From: CAYFSC01 sp964345695
GTDB taxonomy: Bacteria; Bacteroidota; Rhodothermia; Rhodothermales; Salinibacteraceae
Direction: 5' to 3'
Assembly (NCBI GenBank): GCA_964345695.1
Contig: CAYFSC010000079.1
Coordinates: 1-13,672 of the forward strand
DNA: 13,672 bases
Below are positions 1 to 5,743 of the stretch, in pieces; position 1 is the first letter of the stretch, and every line of letters starts with the position of its first letter. The position numbers and the translations under genes were made by a program. The notes beneath the pieces are model-generated. The model made no database searches. It had not been told where the DNA came from and saw nothing but the letters and a program-made list of their open reading frames with translations.

Positions 1-533
1 TCCGGTGCGAGGTCGTAGGCCTTCCGGTAGTGCTGCGTGGCGCTTTCCAGCCCGCTTACGTCATTCGGGAGGGCCGTGCCGAATTGCTCCATGAATCGGC
101 CCTTCTCCAACTCCCACTTGTATTTGTCGTAGTCGAGGTCCTTCGCCTCCATCTTCTCGATCGACGTGGTGAGGTACGTGGCTGCCGTGTCGAGATAAGC
201 CGCGCGCTTCTCGCCGCTCTGGGCTTGCTCGGCCAACCCCTTGTACAGCTCGACGGCCCGCCTGTAGTTGCGCTGGTCGCTCTTCGGGAACCCCGGCGCG
301 TGTTTCAGAACCCACATGAGGTCCTTCCGGGCGCTCTTAAAATTGTCGTTCTTGAAGTTTTCGTAATACAGGCTGTAGTGCATCGCCTTCTCCTGCTGAC
401 TCGGACCGCTGTCCTGGGCCTGGACCGCTTGCGGAGCAACGGAAAGAGCCAGGAAACCCGCACACACGGTGCCGAGAACCAGGGCGCGGAGGGCGAAGGT
501 GCGGACGGCAGATCGCATGGCTTGACCGTTCAT
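1..533 (-). CDS. Exported tetratricopeptide-repeat protein, C-terminus cut by window edge
   Basis: The frame is open from an ATG at 533 to the left edge without a stop, giving 177 visible codons. Residues 1-40 look like a signal peptide: a basic start, a hydrophobic core of L, V, A and G, then an AQA-like cleavage site before QDSGP. The mature part has TPR-like helical pairs, for example around residues 52-80 (YYENFKNDNFKSARKDL), 86-104 (RNYRRAVELYKGLAEQ) and 164-177. The helix spacing and the A/Y/L pattern suggest the TPR family, but I could not score it. A second ATG at 518 gives a more compact signal peptide beginning MRSAVRTF, so the start is uncertain. It lies 163 bp downstream of the outer-membrane barrel gene on the same strand; from memory, this pair is common in Bacteroidota. 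The role is probably a periplasmic or envelope scaffold; no enzymatic function is implied. Confidence 0.8.
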   Translation of the reverse strand, partial: MNGQAMRSAVRTFALRALVLGTVCAGFLALSVAPQAVQAQDSGPSQQEKAMHYSLYYENFKNDNFKSARKDLMWVLKHAPGFPKSDQRNYRRAVELYKGLAEQAQSGEKRAAYLDTAATYLTTSIEKMEAKDLDYDKYKWELEKGRFMEQFGTALPNDVSGLESATQHYRKAYDLAP

Positions 534-542
534 GTGTCTGTG

Positions 543-548
543 ATTATA
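543..548 (-). promoter_or_regulatory. Perfect TATAAT -10-like box just upstream of the TPR gene
   Basis: On the minus strand the sequence reads TATAAT inside an AT-rich island (about 541-565) in otherwise GC-rich DNA. It ends 9 bases before the ATG at 533. A start site about 7 bases downstream would give an almost leaderless mRNA from 533, or a leader of roughly 17 bases to the ATG at 518. No TTGACA-like -35 lies at 16-18 bases. The assignment rests on the -10 match and position only. Confidence 0.4.
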
Positions 549-696
549 GACAGGTAGAAATATTAGACTGGACGCCGGGACGGGAGTTTCGACGCTCTTC
601 ACAAAGCAGCGGGGGAACGCCGGTCCATCCGTCCAGGGGGGCGCGCAGGCCGCCTCGTTTGTTCACGTCGCGGAGGGCGGAGGTCCTGGCAGCGTT

Positions 697-2052
697 CTAC
701 CGCAGTTTGCGCTCCTGGAACCACCGCTCTCCGATACTGACGTGCACAGAGAAGCGGTAAAACACATCGCGGACGAGGTTGTCTTCCGTGGTGCCGCGTG
801 TTCCGACACTGGTATTAAGATCAATACGTGTGCCAGAGATCGACGTCGGGAGGCTCAGCCCCCCGGTTGCCGCCAACGCGTGAACGTCGGTATCGAGATC
901 CGGACGCACGTACAGCTTCTCGGCGTAGGCGCCCAGCCGGTATCCGGTGCGGGCGAAGTAGCCGGCCAGTTCGTCCTCGCCGGCCGGAACGATCTCGGCA
1001 CCGACCGAGGCGCGCCACCGATCGGTCAGCGTGCGGTCGCCTCCCACCGGGAACGGAGAGGGCGCCGCCTGGCCGCTGTCAAACGAGCCGGAGGCCGTGC
1101 TCCACGGGGCGTAGAGGCCGTCGAGGACGAGGCTCCAGCGGTCGTCCGGGTGGTAGGCGACACCAGCCCGCAGCTCCCACGGAAGATCCATCTCGCCTTC
1201 GAACTCGGTACCGAGCGTATCGCGGGCCAGGCTCTCATCGATGGTCCGTACGCGCTCGCCGTTCAGCGTGGTCGGAAGAGAAAAGGCGATCCCGACCGAG
1301 AGGGCGTCGTCGTCGGCGAGAACGTTGGCAAATGAGAAGTGGCTGCCGAAGCTGCCGGTCACGCCCGAGAGACGCGTGCCGTCGGTCAGGACTGCATCAC
1401 GCGTGCCCGATGGAGTGCCCGTGAGTCCCGGACGCGAAAATCGCGTGCTCCGCTGGGCCTCGATGATGCCGAAGACGACGTCAACGCTGGCACCCACCCG
1501 AACGGTTTCGTTGATCGTCCATCCCAGACCGCCCCGGATGGTTTGCAGTCCGCCAATGCCTTCAAACTGGGTGGTGTAGTTGAGCGTGTCGGCCCGGTTC
1601 GGCCCCGTCGCGACACGGCCCTGCCGAAGGGTCTTGTAGTTGGAACGGGAGTACGGCTGGAAGACGAGCCCGACGCCCAGAGTGCGCTCGTACAGGGGAA
1701 AGCTGAACTGGACGGACTCCAAGTTGCCCGCCGTCAGCTGACTGGTTTGCTGCCCGTCGCTGGACGTGCTAATGGTCTGGAACGAGGCTCCGATGTTGGC
1801 CCGCGTAAAGACTTGGTCGCTCCACAGAGCCGGGTTGCCCGCTGGGTTGTAGTTGAGAGAGCGAAGAGCGTATGCGCCCCCGCCGAGGGCCTGGCTGCGC
1901 GAGGACGAGAAGTCCTGCAGCATGCCGAGGCCGAAGCGCGAGTAGATCGACCCGTCGCCGGTCGACTGGGCCTGAACGGACATCGGGAGGAGGACGAGCA
2001 GAGCCGCGCACAGAAGCCCGTGGACAGCTCCGAAAAAGCGTCGTGAGATCAT
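697..2052 (-). CDS. FadL/OmpP1-like outer-membrane beta-barrel protein (YSRFGLG type)
   Basis: This 451-residue protein starts with a clear Sec signal peptide (residues 1-29: MISRRFF, a leucine-rich core, then SVQAQ). The mature N-terminus contains SIYSRFGLGMLQDF, followed by ALGGGAYALRS and an NPAGNPAL motif. These are typical of Bacteroidota outer-membrane proteins related to the FadL/TodX (PF03349-type) barrels. The remainder alternates short amphipathic beta-strands with polar turns (for example LGVGLVFQPYS and VRVGASVDVVFG). It lacks the classic terminal aromatic residue, ending in WFQERKLR after the strand FYRFSVHVSIGE. It probably sits in the outer membrane; the transported or bound substrate cannot be told. 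It is 70 bp downstream of the DUF4270 lipoprotein gene and upstream of the TPR gene, so the three may be cotranscribed. There is no Shine-Dalgarno before the ATG. Assignment to an outer-membrane barrel is firm; the subfamily is less so. Confidence 0.82.
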   Translation of the reverse strand: MISRRFFGAVHGLLCAALLVLLPMSVQAQSTGDGSIYSRFGLGMLQDFSSSRSQALGGGAYALRSLNYNPAGNPALWSDQVFTRANIGASFQTISTSSDGQQTSQLTAGNLESVQFSFPLYERTLGVGLVFQPYSRSNYKTLRQGRVATGPNRADTLNYTTQFEGIGGLQTIRGGLGWTINETVRVGASVDVVFGIIEAQRSTRFSRPGLTGTPSGTRDAVLTDGTRLSGVTGSFGSHFSFANVLADDDALSVGIAFSLPTTLNGERVRTIDESLARDTLGTEFEGEMDLPWELRAGVAYHPDDRWSLVLDGLYAPWSTASGSFDSGQAAPSPFPVGGDRTLTDRWRASVGAEIVPAGEDELAGYFARTGYRLGAYAEKLYVRPDLDTDVHALAATGGLSLPTSISGTRIDLNTSVGTRGTTEDNLVRDVFYRFSVHVSIGERWFQERKLR

Positions 2053-2122
2053 CGCAGCGAGGCGTTCTGTGTCTCTATGAAAGCGGCGGCGGGATTGCGT
2101 CGGGGAGCCGTCGGTGCGAGGC

Positions 2123-3442
2123 TTACTGGGGCGTGACGGTCAGGGTTACGCGGGTCGAGTCGGTTGATGTGGTGCCGGGCGCGTAGAATACAACGGGTAT
2201 CGTCGAGGGCAGGCCGAGGCTGAGCGTATTCTGCTGCGGACGGCCTTCCGCAATTTCGACCCGGTAATCGGCGAAGACGGGCCCCGTCAGCAGGGACTCC
2301 CGAAAAATCTGCAGCGACACGTTGAGATCAGCAAGGGCAGACGCGGGAGCGGACTCGCCGACCATCGGGACGGCGCAGGTGGTGTCGGAGAGAGCCGGCA
2401 CGCCGGCGTCGCCGCAGGAGACGCTGGCGTCGGTCAAGGTGGCTACCGTGCGATAGCCGATGCTTCCACGGGGACGCACGAAGTTTTCGGGGCGCATCTC
2501 GTTCCACGCGTTCGTGTCGACGGGGGCAAGGATCGAAGCGCGGTTCACGAAGGCACCAGCGAGGGTGTCCAGCGGCGGGGCGCCGAAGTCGAAGGAAAAG
2601 ACAAAGCCTTCGCCCATACCGTCTACCGCGACGAGGCGGTCGTTGAGAGCGGGCTTGGATCCAGTCCGTTCGATGTGCGTGAACTGCTTCTGCGTCTCGA
2701 ATCGAGACGAAAGGTCGGTGTCGGTGCGACGAATTTCCATCGTCGTTCCCGTGCGTCTAAAGCCAAGGACGGCGTTGCCGCCGCGCGCCTCAACCCGAAA
2801 GCCGTGAAAGGCGTCGGCGAATGCGGCGCCGCTGTCAGTCGTGTCTGTGATGACGTCGAGGTTGTCCTCGATCCAGCGGGTGGGGAGGGCGAAGGAGACC
2901 AGCGAGTCGTTGCTGGCGGGGGTGGTGACGGTGAGTTCGGCTCCGCCGCCATCGCGGATGGGGGTGGCCGGAAAGGTTTGATCGGCCGTGGCGCGGGCCG
3001 CATCCATTTCTTCCTCCACTTCGAACAAGGCGAGGGTGACCGTCGAGGTGGAGTCCCCGTGCAGATACGCCGGTTGCAGGTTCAGTTCGACCTGGAGGCT
3101 CTCGGCCGGGGCGTTGAGGATGGTATCGGGGAGGGCCACCGGGCTCTGGACATCGAAGTAGGCACTGGCCTGGAGGGGACCGGTCAGCGGATCGTCGACG
3201 CGTCCGGCCAGCATGCGCCACAGGCTGGCGGATCCCCCGTTGCCCGTAACCGGCGGATCCGCCGCGATGGTCTGCGACGAGGCCCCGACGTCGAAGGTGA
3301 CCGGCGTTCCGCCTTGCAAGGAGTCAGGCCCAACCCCGACTCCAACCGTCGAGGGATCATCGCAGGCCGCGACGACCCACAGAAGCGCGGCACACAGGAG
3401 AACAGCGCCGAACCGACCGTACATCATGGAAACCCGAAACAT
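2123..3442 (-). CDS. DUF4270-like lipoprotein
   Basis: The reading frame extends back to an ATG at 3544, but the upstream 34 residues are proline- and arginine-rich and do not look exported. The ATG at 3442 gives a 439-residue protein with a good lipoprotein signal: MFRVSMMYGRFG, a hydrophobic core, then VAAC with the lipidated Cys at residue 27. ATGs at 3427 and 3424 are also possible. Directly after the Cys comes DDPSTVGVGVGPDSL, and further on LAGRVDDPLTGPLQASAYF. Both resemble the N-terminal signature of DUF4270 proteins of Bacteroidota. The rest is predicted beta-rich, with many T/S/D residues, as in a secreted beta-sandwich protein. The function of the family is not known to me. The gene follows the GT5-like gene on the same strand after a gap of about 200 bp; I recall the same pairing from other Bacteroidota. 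Probably anchored to the outer membrane. Confidence 0.8.
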   Translation of the reverse strand: MFRVSMMYGRFGAVLLCAALLWVVAACDDPSTVGVGVGPDSLQGGTPVTFDVGASSQTIAADPPVTGNGGSASLWRMLAGRVDDPLTGPLQASAYFDVQSPVALPDTILNAPAESLQVELNLQPAYLHGDSTSTVTLALFEVEEEMDAARATADQTFPATPIRDGGGAELTVTTPASNDSLVSFALPTRWIEDNLDVITDTTDSGAAFADAFHGFRVEARGGNAVLGFRRTGTTMEIRRTDTDLSSRFETQKQFTHIERTGSKPALNDRLVAVDGMGEGFVFSFDFGAPPLDTLAGAFVNRASILAPVDTNAWNEMRPENFVRPRGSIGYRTVATLTDASVSCGDAGVPALSDTTCAVPMVGESAPASALADLNVSLQIFRESLLTGPVFADYRVEIAEGRPQQNTLSLGLPSTIPVVFYAPGTTSTDSTRVTLTVTPQ

Positions 3443-3546
3443 GAGGGAGGAAGACCAGAGGGAGCCAGGCACAGGCGCAGACCAAAGAGCGGCCGAAGGG
3501 CCAGGACGCAGGATAGGAGGGGCAGGACGCCTCTGCACAGGCACCT

Positions 3547-3583
3547 GAAAACCCCGAACGACGGAACCGCCGCTGGGGTTCTC
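3547..3583 (-). terminator. Imperfect hairpin between GT5-like and DUF4270 genes
   Basis: GAAAACCCC (3547-3555) faces GGGGTTCTC (3575-3583), a 9-bp stem with one mismatch and a 19-base loop. On the minus strand the stem ends in GGGGTTTTC, but no long T run follows. It may be a weak terminator or attenuator that lowers expression of the downstream lipoprotein gene, or chance. Low confidence. Confidence 0.2.
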
Positions 3584-3641
3584 GACAAAATCGCAGGCCT
3601 ATATGCTCCCTTGCACCGGGTGTTTCGGAGTACAGCGCGGC

Positions 3642-4409
3642 TCAGGCGGGGACTTCACTGAGCATTTGATCGTAAAGGCTCAGGGCCTGCTCGCCGTGCT
3701 CGTCGGCATTGTCGCTGAACTGCGGATGGCCGTCGGCAGGCGAGAGCCCATGGGGATAGATGGAGGCGTGGGCGTGCTGAAGGCCGAGGCCGGTAAGCGT
3801 GGCGTCGGAGTCCTCCACCGCAAGGTCTGCCGAGTCGATGAGCGTCGCCGGCAGCGTTGTCTGCAGGTTGTAGCTGTCGGGGGTATACACCACCTTGGTG
3901 TTTTGCAGAACGTCGTCGTTGGCAAACGTGGTGGACAACAGAAGAGGGAGAAGACCGCCCATCCACCCGAAGGCGTGAATCACGTCCGGTCCCCATCGAA
4001 GCGTGCGCAGCGTCTCAAGCACCGAGCGGTTGAAGAAGAGGGCGCGACGCGCGTTATCGGCAAATGCGTCGCCGTTGCCGTCGTGCGCGACTCCGTTGCG
4101 TCCGAAGTGGTCGTCGTGGTCCATGAAGTAGACCTGCAGGCGCGTGTCCGGTATCGACGCCACTTTGACGGTCAGGGTCTCGGTCGCGTCGCCCATCGGC
4201 ACCTCGGTGCCCGACAGCCGGATGACCTCGTGGAGGCTGTGTTTGCGCTCGTCGATGGCTCCGTAGCAGGGCATCATGAGGCGGGCGTCGAAGCCGCCCT
4301 GGTTGCTGAGGTGATCGGGCAGCGATCGCATCAGCTTGGCGATGGGAGAGGCATCCGAAAAAGGGGCAACTTCGCCGCCGACGAAGAGAATACGAGTAGA
4401 TTGGGCCAT
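3642..4409 (-). CDS. Single-domain GT5 glycogen/starch synthase-like protein (Bacteroidota type)
   Basis: This 255-residue protein matches only the N-terminal Rossmann half of GT5 glycogen synthases. Residues 6-16 (RILFVGGEVAP) are the typical first strand, residues 54-65 read ERKHSLHEVIRL, residues 93-101 read VYFMDHDDH, and residues 141-154 read PDVIHAFGWMGGLL. A complete GT5 enzyme has about 480 residues; the C-terminal domain is absent, and the protein ends at a normal stop. The ADP-glucose-binding KxGG motif normally found just after VAP is replaced by SDASP (18-22). The usual HDWH-type motif is HAFGWM here, with only the first His and the Trp conserved. From memory, Bacteroidota carry short proteins like this, often annotated glycogen synthase and placed before a DUF4270 gene, as here. 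Starch or glycogen synthesis by this protein alone is doubtful; a binding or regulatory role is possible. It is the first gene of the minus-strand envelope cluster. No Shine-Dalgarno is visible. Confidence 0.82.
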   Translation of the reverse strand: MAQSTRILFVGGEVAPFSDASPIAKLMRSLPDHLSNQGGFDARLMMPCYGAIDERKHSLHEVIRLSGTEVPMGDATETLTVKVASIPDTRLQVYFMDHDDHFGRNGVAHDGNGDAFADNARRALFFNRSVLETLRTLRWGPDVIHAFGWMGGLLPLLLSTTFANDDVLQNTKVVYTPDSYNLQTTLPATLIDSADLAVEDSDATLTGLGLQHAHASIYPHGLSPADGHPQFSDNADEHGEQALSLYDQMLSEVPA

Positions 4410-4497
4410 ACTGCTGGGGGGTTGTGACGAAATGTGAACAGGCAGCCGTACCGACTGGTGCCGCGATTACGGCCGGACACGCTCGGAACGCGCTTCT

Positions 4498-4535
4498 TTT
4501 CGCAAGGAGCAGGCGCTTTCGCAAGGAGCAGGCGC
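4498..4535. repeat. Perfect 19-bp tandem duplication
   Basis: TTTCGCAAGGAGCAGGCGC occurs at 4498-4516 and again directly at 4517-4535 with no mismatch. It lies about 90 bp upstream of the GT5-like start, in its leader or promoter region. Exactness suggests a recent slippage duplication. Confidence 0.95.
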
Positions 4536-4621
4536 CTTGCCGTACAGAAGCCGCCACCGAGCCCGTCTGAGGGCACTGGCAGCGGTACCGTCACCGTGGT
4601 GACGTCGGAAGCGGAATCAAC

Positions 4622-4831
4622 GCGGAAACGCTTGTGAGGGAAGCGGACCCCGTGTCACCAAATCAGTGCATTCCAGNNNNNNNNNNNNNNNNNNNNNNNN
4701 NNNNNNNNNNNNNNNNNNNNNNNNNNNNNNNNNNNNNNNNNNNNNNNNNNNNNNNNNNNNNNNNNNNNNNNNNNNNGCGGAAACGCTTGTGAGGGAAGCG
4801 GACCCCGTGTCACCAAATCAGTGCATTCCAG
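4622..4831. repeat. Identical 55-bp ends on both sides of the N gap
   Basis: The 55 bases at 4622-4676, from GCGGAAACGC to GCATTCCAG, are repeated exactly at 4777-4831, immediately before and after the 100 Ns. An exact duplication that touches both gap edges is most simply two contig ends that overlap by 55 bases but were scaffolded with Ns. A genuine repeat of this length is the alternative. Confidence 0.9.
4677..4776. other. Assembly gap of exactly 100 Ns
   Basis: All bases are N. One hundred is a conventional filler length for gaps of unknown size, so the real length cannot be read. The identical flanks suggest the true distance may be an overlap rather than missing sequence. Confidence 0.98.
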
Positions 4832-4848
4832 AAATCAGTGCATTCCAG
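4815..4848. repeat. Perfect 17-bp tandem duplication beside the gap
   Basis: AAATCAGTGCATTCCAG occurs at 4815-4831 and again at 4832-4848. A single copy (4660-4676) ends exactly at the left edge of the gap. The unit contains no obvious palindrome. The array stops with GTCAGAAC. Confidence 0.95.
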
Positions 4849-4987
4849 GTCAGAACAAGGGCAGACGCGATCGTGGACCCGGGAAGACGTAACGGTTCCG
4901 CACCCGACCATCGGGCTGTGTCGAGGCGTAAGCACATCGTGCGCTTCGGCCAGCACGCTGCCGTAGGTGGTTGTCGTGTGCGGTATT

Positions 4988-5016
4988 AATGTATCGGTAC
5001 GAGGCGAAAGAGTCAA
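4988..5016 (-). promoter_or_regulatory. Sigma70-like promoter candidate reading toward the GT5-like gene
   Basis: On the minus strand TTGACT (complement of 5011-5016) is followed after 17 bases by TACATT (complement of 4988-4993), giving 5/6 and 4/6 matches to the classical boxes. A transcript would start near 4981 and run through the 17-bp repeat region toward the GT5-like ATG at 4409, leaving a leader of several hundred bases. The main Bacteroidota sigma factor prefers other boxes, so this is tentative. Confidence 0.3.
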
Positions 5017-5208
5017 TGGAACCGCGGACCTGCGCTTTTTGAGGGGGGCACCGCCTGCGTCTGCGGCGGAGAACTGGGCGAAAGGAGCCCCCGAACTTCA
5101 AGGCCGAACGCGCGGCCCCCGGCCTCGGAAGCGGGGGCGGTTGGATCATCGGCGCGGGAGGAAGGTACGCCGTTTTGCTTACGGTTTCACGGAAATACGC
5201 TGCGCGAC

Positions 5209-5688
5209 ATGCCTTCTTCTTCCTCGACGCCAGTTGCTGCGTCCCAGCCGACGAACGGGCAGGCGCCGTCGCTGGGTATGACTGGGGCCCACGGCGTCCT
5301 GCTCTTCGACGGGGTGTGCAACCTGTGCAACGGCTTCGTCAACTTCGTCATCGACCACGATCCCGAGGGGTACTTCAAGCTGGGCGCGCTCCAGTCGGAT
5401 GCTGCCCGTCCGTATCTGGAGGCTTTCGACGTGGATCCCGATGCGCTGGAAAGCGTGGTGCTCATCGAGGGGGGCACCGCCTATCACCGGTCGACGGCCG
5501 CCCTGCGCGTCGCCCGGCACCTGACCGGCCCCTGGCCGCTGCTCTACGCGTTCATCGCCGTGCCGAAACCGTTGCGAGACTGGGTGTACCGCCAGATTGC
5601 CACAAACCGCTATGACTGGTTCGGCAAGCGCGACCAGTGCCGGATGCCGACGCCCGAACTGCAGGCGCGCTTCCTGACCGACGTGTGA
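5209..5688 (+). CDS. DCC family thiol-disulfide oxidoreductase-like protein (DUF393)
   Basis: The 159-residue protein contains the family signature FDGVCNLCNGFVNFVI at residues 33-48, with the DxxCxxC arrangement D34, C37 and C40 that names the DCC family. The pattern continues with a FKLGALQSDAAR segment (56-67), a VVLIEGG strand (83-89), a helix of YHRSTAALRVARHL, and the usual C-terminal YDWFGKRDQCRMPTPE with a third Cys at 144. It looks like a small soluble thioredoxin-like protein; redox activity is inferred from the CxxC, and substrates are unknown. A second ATG at 5278 (MTGAHGV) would remove an S/T/P-rich 23-residue tail that the domain does not need. Neither start has a Shine-Dalgarno, so the N-terminus is uncertain. 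It has no same-strand neighbour close by and converges with the DUF4175 gene 55 bp away. Confidence 0.88.
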   Translation: MPSSSSTPVAASQPTNGQAPSLGMTGAHGVLLFDGVCNLCNGFVNFVIDHDPEGYFKLGALQSDAARPYLEAFDVDPDALESVVLIEGGTAYHRSTAALRVARHLTGPWPLLYAFIAVPKPLRDWVYRQIATNRYDWFGKRDQCRMPTPELQARFLTDV

Positions 5689-5694
5689 GCCGGG

Positions 5695-5709
5695 TGCCGC
5701 TCTTCGGCA
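5695..5709. terminator. Small hairpin between convergent genes
   Basis: TGCCG (5695-5699), loop CTCTT, CGGCA (5705-5709) forms a 5-bp GC-rich stem in the 55-bp gap between the DCC and DUF4175 stop codons. The location suits a shared terminator, but there is no T run on either side. Confidence 0.3.
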
Positions 5710-5743
5710 GGGACGCTGCGGGATGCGGAACGGGATCGCCGCG

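Larger units (their letters stand above)
4410..5208. other. Long non-coding region with assembly gap and short tandem repeats
   Basis: About 800 positions (700 real bases) separate the divergent GT5-like and DCC genes. Short open frames occur on both strands, but none has a recognisable domain, signal peptide or convincing start. The region holds a 19-bp tandem duplication, the N gap with 55-bp identical flanks, a 17-bp tandem duplication and a sigma70-like minus-strand promoter candidate, listed separately. A GC hairpin with GCCCCC (5115-5120) facing GGGGGC (5133-5138) lies about 70 bp before the DCC gene and has no T run. Regulatory sequences for both flanking genes should lie here, but I cannot place them with certainty. 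Confidence 0.6.

Noticed and set aside
2675..3661. Plus-strand open frame opposite the DUF4270 gene
   Set aside because: The translation is G/R-rich and low in motif content, while the opposite strand has a lipobox and the DUF4270 signature.
4498..4848. CRISPR array or insertion-sequence remnant at the repeats
   Set aside because: The repeats are head-to-tail with no spacers, have only two copies each and lack terminal inverted repeats or any transposase fragment.
4666..4989. Open frame running through the N gap
   Set aside because: Most of the translated part is N, and the remaining residues have no recognisable features; the reading frame across an unknown gap is meaningless.
5115..5138. 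GC hairpin before the DCC gene as a terminator or riboswitch
   Set aside because: The stem is only six pairs, no T run follows, and no known riboswitch core is visible; it is mentioned only as a feature of the non-coding region.
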